From Pseudomonas syringae (lineage in GTDB: Bacteria > Pseudomonadota > Gammaproteobacteria > Pseudomonadales > Pseudomonadaceae): DNA of 64,000 nucleotides. The DNA is taken from positions 124,001 through 188,000 of the forward strand of contig NZ_WKCB01000001.1 in the NCBI RefSeq assembly GCF_021606685.1, read 5' to 3'. Below the pieces are notes generated by a model. That model worked only from the letters and a program-made list of their open reading frames with translations. It searched no databases and was not told where the DNA came from. Position 1 is the stretch's first letter; every line of letters starts with the position of its first letter. Both the position numbers and the translations under genes were made by a program. Of this stretch, positions 51,479 through 60,945 are shown one piece after another.

Positions 51479-51505
51479 AGGCTTCTAACGATGGAGGTAA
51501 TTAAC

Positions 51506-52246
51506 TTAATCGACCGCCGAGCTGACTGTTTTCAATGCGCCATAGTCATTGATGTAATCAAACTGGACTTCGCCGTCTTTAACAGGCAATACCGGTGCGG
51601 TGTCGGCCTGTACGTCGAACGTCTGCTGGCCGCCAGGAGCAACCATATAAATACCGTCTTTATTGCTAAACACCTTGCCTGCTCGCGCGACATAGACACT
51701 GCCGAAAGAAATATAGAGACCCGAAGTATTACGGCTGTGCAATACCCACTTGCCACCCTTATTGAGTAACTTCCACTTCAAGTGTTTAGCTGCATCGTGC
51801 AACGGCATACTGAGTTTCGCGGGACGATAAAAAACCTTGATGCGACTCTGGATCGCTACCAGCAAGTTGTTCTTATCCTTGGACCCCGGCGTAACCGGCG
51901 GTATTTCAAGTACATTCAGCCAAAACAACGATTCGCGATCTTCCGGCAATGCCGTGCCGTTGTAGAGGATTCGCAACGTCTGGGACGCCTGACCCTCAAT
52001 ACGGGTAATCGGTGGCATGATCAAAAACGGTGCGGTGCTGTTCTCCGGCGTGGAGTCCGTAGCCCCATCGTCCATCCAGGACTGCACAAGTGCCGGCGTT
52101 GCGCCTTTATTCGACAGAGGCAGCGTCACTTCACGCTCGCCGCCAGGATAAATAAGCCGGGTGCCCCCCAGCACGATGTTGGCCCGGGCATCGATGCTCA
52201 TCAGGTAAATGAGCAGGCCACCAATCAATAGACGAAATATCCGCAT
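51506..52246 (-). CDS. periplasmic fimbrial chaperone (PapD family)
   Basis: A 246-residue chaperone with signal peptide (MRIFRLLIGGLLIYLMSIDARA-N). The Ig-like domain starts IVLGGTRLIYPGGEREVTLPLSNKG, and the conserved subunit-binding and hydrophobic strand (FLIMPPITRIEGQASQTLRILYNG, with ESLFWLNVLEIPP) match PapD/FimC. It binds fimbrial subunits by donor-strand complementation and delivers them to the usher. It lies between the major subunit (47 bp) and usher (27 bp) genes. Its sequence looks visibly more AT-rich than the metabolic genes around the window. Confidence 0.94.
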   Translation of the reverse strand: MRIFRLLIGGLLIYLMSIDARANIVLGGTRLIYPGGEREVTLPLSNKGATPALVQSWMDDGATDSTPENSTAPFLIMPPITRIEGQASQTLRILYNGTALPEDRESLFWLNVLEIPPVTPGSKDKNNLLVAIQSRIKVFYRPAKLSMPLHDAAKHLKWKLLNKGGKWVLHSRNTSGLYISFGSVYVARAGKVFSNKDGIYMVAPGGQQTFDVQADTAPVLPVKDGEVQFDYINDYGALKTVSSAVD

Positions 52247-52293
52247 AGTCAGGGTAATACCCTCTGCGCAGCGGGCTGCGCAGAGGGTATTTC

Positions 52294-52851
52294 TCAGTTA
52301 TAGCTCAGTTGGTATTTGACCTGGCTCTTGACCAGGCCTGCGGTGGCTACGCCGGTCGCGTAGTACTGCACGCCGTAAACCATCTCGGCTGCGCTGTTGG
52401 CGACGGTAAAGCTCTTGGCTGCACCGGCATCACCTGGCTTGATGACGCTGTTGTCTTCGCTGTTGTACAGCTGCAAGCCCACATTGGCGGCGGACGTCGC
52501 GCCGCTGAGCTGGTTCTTGAGCAGGCCCGTGCTCAAATCGACGAGGCTGGCGTCGTAGAGAAACTGCGCACGCACATTGGTCACCGTCGGCGAGCACTGG
52601 TTGACGGCAATGCGGAAATTGGACGGCATGGCGGTTGCGCCGGCCTGAGCCAGGTCACCGACTTTGGCGGTGGCCAGGTCCACGGTGAAGTCGCCTGCAG
52701 TGCCGGTGGTAACCTGGCATGTTTCGTCAGTCACTTTGCCGTTGAATGTAATGGTGCCCGCCTCAGCCGCACCGGCGTTATTGGACAACGTCAACAATCC
52801 AAAAAGACTCAAGACAGCCGCATTCATTGGCAGCACAAATTGTTTTTTCAT
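52294..52851 (-). CDS. major fimbrial subunit (type 1 pilin)
   Basis: A 185-residue pilin with a signal peptide ending LSNNAGA-AEAG. The mature domain starts GTITFNGKVTDETCQVTTGTAG, with the paired cysteines (ETCQ and VNQCSP) that form the pilin disulfide, and ends VKYQLSYN with the penultimate tyrosine recognised by chaperones. It polymerises into the fimbrial rod. It is the first gene of the operon subunit-chaperone-usher-tip. Upstream lies a 368-bp region that separates it from the response regulator gene. Confidence 0.93.
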   Translation of the reverse strand: MKKQFVLPMNAAVLSLFGLLTLSNNAGAAEAGTITFNGKVTDETCQVTTGTAGDFTVDLATAKVGDLAQAGATAMPSNFRIAVNQCSPTVTNVRAQFLYDASLVDLSTGLLKNQLSGATSAANVGLQLYNSEDNSVIKPGDAGAAKSFTVANSAAEMVYGVQYYATGVATAGLVKSQVKYQLSYN

Positions 52852-53190
52852 ACTTCATCTCTCAATAGTTAACGGGCACGCTGAAACATCAGCATCAGTA
52901 GGACATTCACGCATCACAGGGTCGCACTGAATAAGTGAGTGACTTATCAGAACTGCTTAGATAACGACTTAGTCATTTTTCGGGCACGCGTCGACCTCGG
53001 CACTTACGTGCGCACACCCTCAAATCAATAAGTTGCCTGATAAGGCGAGACGCGCTGGTACGTCTAGCATTAAGCACTACCAAACTAAGTAATACTGAGC
53101 GCTAACACCTAAGCGTTACTTGGCTGACGCTGTGGCCGCTATTATGCGTAAGCCGCCGATGACTGTCTTTAGGATCAAACTGAAAATACA

Positions 53191-53214
53191 GCCACGGCGA
53201 CTAAAAACCGTGGC
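53191..53214 (-). terminator. possible terminator after the response regulator gene
   Basis: GCCACGG and CCGTGGC form a 7-bp stem with a 10-base loop 5 bp after the regulator stop; on the minus strand a weak T-rich stretch (TGTATTTTC) follows. The rest of the 52852-53219 spacer is AT-rich and holds no ORF I trust; promoter elements for the fimbrial operon must lie there. Confidence 0.5.
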
Positions 53215-53219
53215 CGTCA

Positions 53220-53858
53220 TTACATAAACAACTGGGCTTCAGCGCAAAAAGCCAATAGCGCTTGATCATTATCAACACCGAGCTTGTGCATGGCTGACAC
53301 TTTTTGCGCGCTGATGGTCTTGGTGCTTCTATGCAGCAGTGCCGCAATCTCACGCCCACTCAAGCCAGAGATGAAATGGCGCAAAACCTCGTACTCACGC
53401 ACCGTCAATCGGGCGATCCGAGCGTGGAGCTGGTTATCGACGGTCGGAAGCGCCCGCGCCGGGGCCTGGTACTTCCGGTCTCGGGACAAGGCCTGCAACG
53501 CCAGGTTGATTTCATTGAAGTCGCCGCTTTTCGGAATCACGCCCCATACGCCCAGGTCGTAGAGGCTACCGACGATCAGCGGGTTGGAAAGCATGGTGAA
53601 TACTAGCACCCGGGTGTCGCTGAACCGTCGGCACAGGTACTCGATCATCTGCAACCCGTCGCCATAGGTTTCATCACCGGGCATGCTGTAGTCGGCAATG
53701 ACCACGTTCGGCGCCAACTGTTGATGCAACTGGATCAATTGACTGGGGCCGCTGGCGACACCGACCACCTCGAACCGCGCATCGCGTTCGATGATGTCCT
53801 GTACGGCCATCGCGACAATCGGATGATCGTCGGCGATTAACACGGTGGTTTTTTTCAT
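53220..53858 (-). CDS. NarL/RcsB-like response regulator
   Basis: A 212-residue response regulator. The receiver domain has the acidic pair Asp10-Asp11, the phospho-acceptor Asp in VVIADYSMPGDE and the Lys in IPKSGD. The LuxR-type helix-turn-helix is at 145-205 (LTVREYEVLRHFISGLSGREIAALLHRSTKTISAQKVSAMHKLGV). The GDETYGDG insertion and QKxxAMxKLG recognition helix resemble RcsB/FimZ/BvgA, which control fimbriae and capsule. It is 48 bp downstream of the hybrid kinase and just upstream of the fimbrial operon, so it is the probable output of that kinase. Confidence 0.9.
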   Translation of the reverse strand: MKKTTVLIADDHPIVAMAVQDIIERDARFEVVGVASGPSQLIQLHQQLAPNVVIADYSMPGDETYGDGLQMIEYLCRRFSDTRVLVFTMLSNPLIVGSLYDLGVWGVIPKSGDFNEINLALQALSRDRKYQAPARALPTVDNQLHARIARLTVREYEVLRHFISGLSGREIAALLHRSTKTISAQKVSAMHKLGVDNDQALLAFCAEAQLFM

Positions 53859-53906
53859 GGTGATTCATTCCAGTTTCAGTCAGTGAATAACGGATGGCCT
53901 GCGGTT

Positions 53907-56747
53907 TCAAAGGTCCGCCAGCAGGCCCTCGACAGCGACGACAAGGGCTGCGAACTCTGTGGACGTTCCGTGTCCTGCCAATAGGCGCTGCTCCAATGCC
54001 TGGCACAGCTGCCCGAGCTGTTTGGCCTGCACCGCCGCGAATGCACCCCGCAACCGATGCAATAGCTCCACGACGACGGGGGCCTGGCGCTGCTCCCGGG
54101 CTTGGTGCAGCGCGTGCATATCGGCGCGCAGGGTCTTCACGAACAGCTCGCGCATTCTGGGGGAGAGCGCGATGGGATCAGTGGCGGCTTTCAGTTCCAG
54201 TGGTTGCCCGCAGCGCGCGTAGCGCCGCAGCACCGCATACAAATCCCGTAGGCTCACCGGTTTAATCAACCAGTTCTCAATGCCGGCCGCGATGAACTGC
54301 TGGGTCTCCTCCTGCATGCCGCTCGCGGTGACTGCGATGACTGGGAGGCTGGCGCCGCGCCGACGCAGTTCATACACCAGTTCAAAGCCATCCATCTGCG
54401 GCATGTTGATATCGGTCAGCAGCGCATCGAACGCTGGCGTCCAGTGCGCCAGGGCTTCCCGGCCATCGCTTGCCAGGGTCACTCGGCAGCCGAGTTGCTC
54501 AAGCTGTTCCTTGAGCAATTGCTGGTTGATGGGGTTGTCTTCGGCCACCAACAGGTTCAAGCCCAACTTGCCTGGTCGCTGGGCCTGTGCGGCTGGCGGG
54601 GCGATCGGCGCATCGCCCTGTGCCAACGCAAGGCCGACGCTCAACGTGAAACAGCTGCCCACGCCGATGTCGCTGGCAACGGTCAACCGGCCACCCATCA
54701 GTTGGGCAAGTTGCGCGCAGATCGACAGGCCCAGGCCGGTGCCGGCAACGGTGTGGGCATGCCGATGCGCCTGGTAGAACGGTTCGAACAGATGGGCCTG
54801 CTGGTCGGCCGCGATGCCCATGCCGGTGTCTGTGACCTGCCAGTGAAGGGTCGCCAAGCCGTTGCAGACCTCAGCGGTCAAGTGCAACGTTACACTGCCC
54901 TGCTCGGTGAACTTGAGCGCGTTGCAGAGCAGGTTGGTGAGTATCTGCCGAATACGCCGCGCATCTCCCAGCACCACACCCGGCACGTCACCATCGACGT
55001 CCACCGCCAACTGCAACTGCTTGCCCTGGGCGGTACCGATGTACTCGGCGACCACGTCATCGGCCAGCGCCAGCGGGCAGAATTCGGCCGGCTCCAGCAC
55101 CATCTCCCCGGCTTCGATCTTGGACACGTCCAGCACATCGCTGACCAACTGTAATAGCGTGGTGGAGGAACGCTCGATGATATGCAGGTAGTTACTTTGC
55201 TGGTCGGTCAGCTCGGTGAGCCCCAGCAACTCCAGAGTACCGAGGGCACCATACAGGGGCGTTCGGATCTCATGGCTGATTGTTGCCAGGAAGCGCGATT
55301 TGGCCGCACTGGCTTGCGCCAGTCGCTGCTCGACTTCCTTGTGCGCGCTGATGTCGTTGAACGCACAGAGCACCACCTCTTCACCGCGATAGCGCGCAGA
55401 AGCGAAACTTCCGTGCAGCGTGTTGCCATAGCGGCTTTGGAAGATCACGTCACCATCGGGCTGGGCCGGGTCGGGGTTGAGCCGCCAGTGTTCGCTCAAC
55501 TGAGTAATGGCCTGGGTATCCCCCAGCAAGCGTTCGGCCAGCGGGTTTTGCATGATCAGGTGACGGTCGTCGCGCCTCAATACACACAGTGCCACAGGAG
55601 CGGTCTGGATCACCGTGCGACTGAAGGTATCGCTTTCGACGATCTCCAGATGTGCCTGGCGTGCCGGCGAAATAACTTTGCGCGAGTACCCGCGGATGGC
55701 TGCCCAACTGCCCAAAAGGCTGGCGAGCAGCAAGCCCGCGCCGCCGAGTAACTGCCACTTGGCGTAGCCGAAAAAGCCTTGATAGGTCAGTTCATATAAC
55801 GCGACCCAACCGCCGGTGTCGGCGCCTCCCATCTTGAATACCAGCCCCTGGGCAGAGAAGTTCAGGCCTGACCGGTAGCCGTCCACCGAACCGACCGTGT
55901 CAATCAACGAGTCACCCCGGGGCGACAGCAATTGCAAGCGGTCATAGATCGGGCGCTCGAACAGTTGCTCAGGGTCGTTGATACGCTCCAGGTCCAACAT
56001 CGTCACGGCGATGATCTGCCGTTTTGGCGTCCACCAGAGCGCGTCAGGCAGTTTGAACGCCAAGTACCCGAGCAGTGCTCGGGATTCATCGGCAATGTAG
56101 TGCTGCGCCGGCGCCCAACGCACACCGTCTTCTTGGCCAGCTGGTGCTTGGGTTTGCAACGCGACGTGAATCCTCTCGACCGTCGCCAGGTAGTTGTCCT
56201 GGGTCAGCAACCGGCGCCCCGCAAACCGGCCGACTGCCGGAACGGCCATGCTGGTTTTACCCAGTGCCCCGAGCACGAACACTTGGGGTGACGGGTAGAT
56301 CGAGGTACTCCAGAAGTGGCTGTAGAAATCCGCCAGGATCACCCCCAGCACGAAATTGCCCGGGTGCGGGCCTGTGGTGCCCTGCCGTTGCGCCAGGGTG
56401 AAGGGCATCGACGACGCAAACTGAGCGCCCTCGAAAATGCGCACGCCCGGCTCATCGATCAGCACGTGATGTTGCGCGGTGATGCCCGACGCCGGTGGCT
56501 GCTGCGCGGCCTGGTTGCCGTGTCGCGCAACCCGCGTAATGAAGTCTTCGTGCTGACGGATGTCGCCAATCAGTCGGTTGAAATGAAGCCTCACCTTATT
56601 GCGCTCTTCACCTACCACTTTGCTCAACGCCCAATAGCAGGCGGCCAGCATCAGCAGGTTAAGGAAGATCGCACAGATCAACACCTTGTTCAGGCGCAGG
56701 GAGGTGTTGGCGAGATGGCGGATCAGGCTGTAGTTGTGTTCGGGCAT
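53907..56747 (-). CDS. hybrid sensor histidine kinase with receiver and Hpt domains
   Basis: A 946-residue unorthodox kinase. TM1 lies at about 20-42, a 300-residue periplasmic sensor follows, then TM2 (LLGGAGLLLASLLGSWAAI), a PAS-like segment, HisKA (SRFLATISHEIRTPLYG), HATPase (NLLCNALKFTEQG, DTGMGIA), a receiver (VAEDNPINQQLL...TDINMPQMDG) and a C-terminal Hpt with HRLRGAFA. This layout is that of RcsC/BvgS/RocS1-type phosphorelays controlling fimbriae and biofilm. It would pass phosphate to the RcsB-like regulator encoded next. ATG 56747 is preferred. The signal is unknown. Confidence 0.92.
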   Translation of the reverse strand: MPEHNYSLIRHLANTSLRLNKVLICAIFLNLLMLAACYWALSKVVGEERNKVRLHFNRLIGDIRQHEDFITRVARHGNQAAQQPPASGITAQHHVLIDEPGVRIFEGAQFASSMPFTLAQRQGTTGPHPGNFVLGVILADFYSHFWSTSIYPSPQVFVLGALGKTSMAVPAVGRFAGRRLLTQDNYLATVERIHVALQTQAPAGQEDGVRWAPAQHYIADESRALLGYLAFKLPDALWWTPKRQIIAVTMLDLERINDPEQLFERPIYDRLQLLSPRGDSLIDTVGSVDGYRSGLNFSAQGLVFKMGGADTGGWVALYELTYQGFFGYAKWQLLGGAGLLLASLLGSWAAIRGYSRKVISPARQAHLEIVESDTFSRTVIQTAPVALCVLRRDDRHLIMQNPLAERLLGDTQAITQLSEHWRLNPDPAQPDGDVIFQSRYGNTLHGSFASARYRGEEVVLCAFNDISAHKEVEQRLAQASAAKSRFLATISHEIRTPLYGALGTLELLGLTELTDQQSNYLHIIERSSTTLLQLVSDVLDVSKIEAGEMVLEPAEFCPLALADDVVAEYIGTAQGKQLQLAVDVDGDVPGVVLGDARRIRQILTNLLCNALKFTEQGSVTLHLTAEVCNGLATLHWQVTDTGMGIAADQQAHLFEPFYQAHRHAHTVAGTGLGLSICAQLAQLMGGRLTVASDIGVGSCFTLSVGLALAQGDAPIAPPAAQAQRPGKLGLNLLVAEDNPINQQLLKEQLEQLGCRVTLASDGREALAHWTPAFDALLTDINMPQMDGFELVYELRRRGASLPVIAVTASGMQEETQQFIAAGIENWLIKPVSLRDLYAVLRRYARCGQPLELKAATDPIALSPRMRELFVKTLRADMHALHQAREQRQAPVVVELLHRLRGAFAAVQAKQLGQLCQALEQRLLAGHGTSTEFAALVVAVEGLLADL

Positions 56748-57188
56748 AGGCTCATGGTCCGGTCTCGAAAGCCGGCACACGCCACATCAGGAAAAAGGGG
56801 GAGCGTTTTTACCAGAGCACCATGGTGACGATCTTGACCCAGGTCAAAAAGCCTTCGATTACCTGGGGTTGACCGACGTAATGTTGTTGCGCTCGTGCTT
56901 GGTGTTGCGAGATACCCCCCTAAAGCAAGCAACCCTCTAGCTATCTTTGGCCTTGGGAGCTTGATCGGTGCAGGCGCGAAAAAAATCCCCAAGGCAAAAA
57001 AGCCGTCTAGAGTTTTTATCAGACGCGTGCAGCAGTAGGGTGCGATGCCATCACACTCTGGGCGACATTTAGCAACACTCCATCATCGCAGCACCTGTAA
57101 TAGTCTATTGCAGGACTCTAATGTACTAACCAGTTACTTATCTTGCTAAAATCGCGTCTTTGCCCTCTCTCACTCGAGTCTTTTCGAT
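56748..57188. other. 441-bp divergent intergenic region
   Basis: Between the kinase gene and gcd. It holds the dyad TTGACC-CA-GGTCAA at 56834-56847, a stretch of A runs around 56980-57000 and an AT-rich zone before gcd (57100-57160) where a promoter is likely. I see no ORF with a convincing start and no repeat of the window's two families. Confidence 0.5.
56834..56847. promoter_or_regulatory. TTGACC-CA-GGTCAA dyad
   Basis: Perfect 6-bp inverted repeat with a 2-bp centre, 87 bp upstream of the kinase gene. It could bind a dimeric regulator; no family is assigned. Confidence 0.4.
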
Positions 57189-59597
57189 ATGAAACGAGCA
57201 TCGCGCGCCACTGGCGTCTCTAGATTCTTACTCCTGGGCCTGGGCGTTATCATCGCCCTGCTCGGCCTCGCGCTTGCCGTCGGTGGCGCCAAACTGATCA
57301 GCCTGGGCGGGTCGTGGTACTTCCTGATCGGCGGCGTGGCCATGCTGGTGTCCGGCCTGTTGATTGCGCGGCGCAACCCGGCGGGCGCGTGGCTGTTCGC
57401 GGCCTTCCTGGTCGGCACGGCCATCTGGGCGGTGGCGGACGTGGGCCTGGTGTTCTGGCCCTTGTTCTCCCGCGTGTTCATGTTCGCGGCCATCGGCATG
57501 GTGGTGGCACTGGTTTACCCATTGCTCGTCAACCGGCCTGCACGCGGCGCCTATGGCGTGGCGGCGGTATTGGCAGTGGGCGTGGCAGTGGCGGCAGGCA
57601 ATATGTTCGTCGCGCACCCAAGCGTGGCACCGACCGGTGCCGGCCCTGGCATCACGCCGGTGGCTGCGGCCGATGCGCAGAAAGACTGGGCTCACTACGG
57701 CAACACCGAAGGTGGCAGCCGCTTCGCTGCGCTGGACCAGATCAACCGCGACAACATCGACAAACTCAAAGTGGCGTGGACCTACCATACCGGTGACGTG
57801 GCCATCAGCGACGGCAACGGCGCCGAAGACCAGCTGACTCCGCTGCAGATCGGCAACAAAGTGTTTATCTGCACGCCGCACAACAACCTGATCGCCCTGG
57901 ACGCCGACACCGGCAAAGAGCTGTGGAAGAACGAGGTCAATGCCAAGTCGGCGGTCTGGCAGCGTTGCCGTGGCATGGCCTACTTCGACGCCACCGCGCC
58001 GATCGCCCAGCCAACCCAGCCGAACAGCTCGCCGATCATTGCAGCCAGCGTGCCTGCCGGCGCGCAGTGCCAGCGTCGCCTGTTGACCAATACGATTGAT
58101 GCACGCCTGATCGCGGTGGACGCCGACACCGGCAAGTTCTGCGAAGACTTCGGCACCCATGGCCAGGTGGATTTGAAAGCCGGCCTGGGCAATGTGCCCG
58201 ACAGCTACTACCAACTGTCCTCGGCGCCTTTGATGGCTGGCAGCACCGTCGTGGTCGGCGGCCGCGTGGCGGATAACGTGCAAACCGACATGCCGGGCGG
58301 CGTGATCCGTGGTTTCGACGTGATCACCGGCCAGATGCGCTGGGCCTTCGACCCGGGCAACCCCGAGGACAAACAAGCCCCAACCGGCGACAAGACCTAC
58401 GTGCGCAGCACCCCGAACAGCTGGGCGCCGATGTCCTACGACCCGCTGATGAACACCGTCTTCCTGCCGATAGGCAGCTCATCCACCGACATCTACGGCG
58501 TGGAACGCACCGAGCTGAACCACAAATACGGCGCTTCGGTGCTGGCGCTGGACGCCTCCACCGGTGCTGAAAAGTGGGTGTACCAGACCGTCCACAACGA
58601 CCTGTGGGACTTCGACCTGCCGATGCAGCCAAGCCTGATCGACTTCACCCCGCCGGGCAGCGACAAGGCCGTACCCGCCGTGGTGATCGGCACCAAGGCC
58701 GGGCAGATCTATGTGCTCGACCGCGCGACCGGCAAGCCGCTGACCGAGGTCAAGGACGTACCGGTCAAAGCCGCCAACATCCCTAACGAACCTTACTCGC
58801 CGACCCAGCCCAAATCGGTAGGCATGCCGCAGATCGGCGCGCAAACCCTGACCGAGTCGGACATGTGGGGCGCCACCCCGTACGACCAGCTGCTGTGCCG
58901 CATCGACTTCAAGGGCATGCGCTACGACGGCCTGTACACCGCGCCGGGCACCGACAAATCCCTGAGTTTCCCGGGTTCCCTGGGCGGCATGAACTGGGGC
59001 AGCATTTCCACCGACCCGGTGCACGGTTTTATCTTCGTCAACGACATGCGCCTGGGCCTGTGGATCCAGATGGTGCCCGCGCAGAAAAATGCCCAGGCTT
59101 CCTCCGGTGGTGAAGCGCTGAACACCGGCATGGGCGCCGTACCGCTCAAAGGCACGCCGTATGCGGTGAACAAAAACCGCTTCCTGTCGGTGGCCGGCAT
59201 TCCGTGCCAGGCGCCGCCGTTCGGCACCCTGACCGCCATCGACATGAAAACCCAGAAAGTCGCCTGGCAAGTGCCGGTCGGCACGGTTGAAGACACCGGC
59301 CCGCTGGGCATCCGCATGCACCTGCCGATCAAGATCGGCCTGCCGACCCTCGGCGGTACCCTGTCGACCCAGGGCGGTCTGATCTTTATTGCCGGCACCC
59401 AGGACTTCTACCTGCGCGCCTTCAACAGCGCCAACGGTGATGAAATCTGGAAAGCCCGCCTGCCCGTCGGCAGCCAGGGTGGCCCGATGACCTACGTGTC
59501 GCCGAAAACCGGCAAGCAGTACGTCGTGATTACCGCCGGCGGTGCACGCCAGTCCACCGACCGTGGCGACTACGTGATCGCCTACGCATTGCCATAA
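57189..59597 (+). CDS. gcd: membrane-bound PQQ-dependent glucose dehydrogenase
   Basis: An 802-residue quinoprotein. Five membrane helices occupy residues 10-145, followed by a periplasmic eight-bladed propeller from about 160. The WTYHTGD motif carries the PQQ/His region, NDLWDFDLPMQPSL the catalytic Asp, and PWGS-like QGGPMTY with the final propeller strands ends in GDYVIAYALP. It oxidises glucose (and xylose or arabinose less well) to the lactone in the periplasm, passing electrons to ubiquinone. The length matches Gcd (about 800). oprB follows 58 bp later, the standard gcd-oprB pair. Confidence 0.96.
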   Translation: MKRASRATGVSRFLLLGLGVIIALLGLALAVGGAKLISLGGSWYFLIGGVAMLVSGLLIARRNPAGAWLFAAFLVGTAIWAVADVGLVFWPLFSRVFMFAAIGMVVALVYPLLVNRPARGAYGVAAVLAVGVAVAAGNMFVAHPSVAPTGAGPGITPVAAADAQKDWAHYGNTEGGSRFAALDQINRDNIDKLKVAWTYHTGDVAISDGNGAEDQLTPLQIGNKVFICTPHNNLIALDADTGKELWKNEVNAKSAVWQRCRGMAYFDATAPIAQPTQPNSSPIIAASVPAGAQCQRRLLTNTIDARLIAVDADTGKFCEDFGTHGQVDLKAGLGNVPDSYYQLSSAPLMAGSTVVVGGRVADNVQTDMPGGVIRGFDVITGQMRWAFDPGNPEDKQAPTGDKTYVRSTPNSWAPMSYDPLMNTVFLPIGSSSTDIYGVERTELNHKYGASVLALDASTGAEKWVYQTVHNDLWDFDLPMQPSLIDFTPPGSDKAVPAVVIGTKAGQIYVLDRATGKPLTEVKDVPVKAANIPNEPYSPTQPKSVGMPQIGAQTLTESDMWGATPYDQLLCRIDFKGMRYDGLYTAPGTDKSLSFPGSLGGMNWGSISTDPVHGFIFVNDMRLGLWIQMVPAQKNAQASSGGEALNTGMGAVPLKGTPYAVNKNRFLSVAGIPCQAPPFGTLTAIDMKTQKVAWQVPVGTVEDTGPLGIRMHLPIKIGLPTLGGTLSTQGGLIFIAGTQDFYLRAFNSANGDEIWKARLPVGSQGGPMTYVSPKTGKQYVVITAGGARQSTDRGDYVIAYALP

Positions 59598-59655
59598 CCC
59601 CCCGTTAAGCGCGGTGCCCCCCCGGCACCGCGCCTTCTGCTTTGGAAAAACCCGC

Positions 59656-60921
59656 ATGACCCCCTCTTCTCAACGTTCCCTTGGGCGCCTTTTGTTCGGC
59701 CTGGCCTTGGGCGCCGCCCTGCCCGTTCACGCCGACGACACCACAATGACCGGCGACTGGGGCGGCCTGCGCCGTGAACTCGACGCGCAAGGCATCCGCT
59801 TTACCGGCGACTACAGCGGCGAAACCGCTTACAACGCCCACGGCGGCCAGCACCGCTCGGCGCGCTACTCGCAAAACCTCAAGCTCGGCGTGCAGTTCGA
59901 CCTGGGCAAGCTGTACGGCTGGAACAATGGCGACCGCGTCCAGTTGACCATCAACGACCGACGCGGCAACAGCGCCTCCGAGGACCTGGTGGGCAACCGC
60001 CTGCCGATCCAGGAAAACTACGGCGGCCTCTACACCCGTCTCACCGAGTTGAGTTACGAGCGCACGCTGTTCACCCCCGCGCTGAACCTCAAGCTCGGCT
60101 ACATGGCCATGGGCAATGACCTCGGCGGCCTGGACAGCGGCATCCTGTGCAACTTCATGAACGCCGGTTTCTGCGGGCACCCGCTGAACATGTCCGGCGG
60201 CAGCGGCTGGACCAACTACCCGAATGCGCGCCTGGGCGCGCGGGTGAAATACGATTTTTCACCGTCGTGGCAACTGCGCGTCGCCGCCTTCAACGTGGAC
60301 CCGGACAGCAACGGCGACTCCAGCCGCGCCTGGCATCTGGGGCCCAAGCACACCACCGGCACCGTAGTGCCCATCGAGCTGATCTACAAACACGCCGGCA
60401 CGCTGCCGGGTGAATACAAGCTGGGTTATTACTACGACAGCTCCGATGTCAAACGCATCGGCAGCGATAAAAAGGTCAGCGGGCGCGGCGGCCACTACCT
60501 GCTGATCGACCAGGCAGTGTGGGCTTCCGATTCATCCGCCGGCCGCGTGCTGCACGCTTTCGGCCAATACTCCGCCGCCAGCGAAGCGGCTTCGCCGTTC
60601 AGCAAGTGGTATGGCGCTGGCGTGGTGCTGTACAAGCCGTTCGAAGGTCGACCACGCGACACCCTCGCCCTGGGCTATGGCCGCGCCGTGCCGAACCCGC
60701 GCAGCCGCGAGGTGCAGGAGCAGGCAGCCTTCAACGCCGGGAACGATTATCCCAACCTGAACAACGCCGAGCAGTTGCTCGAACTGAGCTACGGCTACCA
60801 GGCCACGCCGTGGCTGACCCTGCGCCCGGATGTGCAATACATCATCGAGCCGGGGGCGTTTTCCGGCGACAACATCGACAATGCGCTGGTGTTGGGGCTG
60901 CAAGTCAAGGCAGTGTTCTAA
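59656..60921 (+). CDS. oprB: carbohydrate-selective outer-membrane porin OprB
   Basis: A 421-residue porin. Signal peptide MTPSSQRSLGRLLFGLALGAALPVHA-D; the mature start MTGDWGGLRRELDAQGIRFTGDYSGE is the OprB signature (GxWGG...L...G), and the barrel ends LRPDVQYIIEPGAFSGDNIDNALVLGLQVKAVF with the terminal Phe. It lets glucose and other sugars into the periplasm, supplying Gcd. ATG 59656 was chosen because the 14-codon extension precedes the signal peptide. It is probably co-transcribed with gcd; a REPIN follows 24 bp after the stop. Confidence 0.94.
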   Translation: MTPSSQRSLGRLLFGLALGAALPVHADDTTMTGDWGGLRRELDAQGIRFTGDYSGETAYNAHGGQHRSARYSQNLKLGVQFDLGKLYGWNNGDRVQLTINDRRGNSASEDLVGNRLPIQENYGGLYTRLTELSYERTLFTPALNLKLGYMAMGNDLGGLDSGILCNFMNAGFCGHPLNMSGGSGWTNYPNARLGARVKYDFSPSWQLRVAAFNVDPDSNGDSSRAWHLGPKHTTGTVVPIELIYKHAGTLPGEYKLGYYYDSSDVKRIGSDKKVSGRGGHYLLIDQAVWASDSSAGRVLHAFGQYSAASEAASPFSKWYGAGVVLYKPFEGRPRDTLALGYGRAVPNPRSREVQEQAAFNAGNDYPNLNNAEQLLELSYGYQATPWLTLRPDVQYIIEPGAFSGDNIDNALVLGLQVKAVF

Positions 60922-60945
60922 TCCCCTGAACACAGTAGATAAAAA

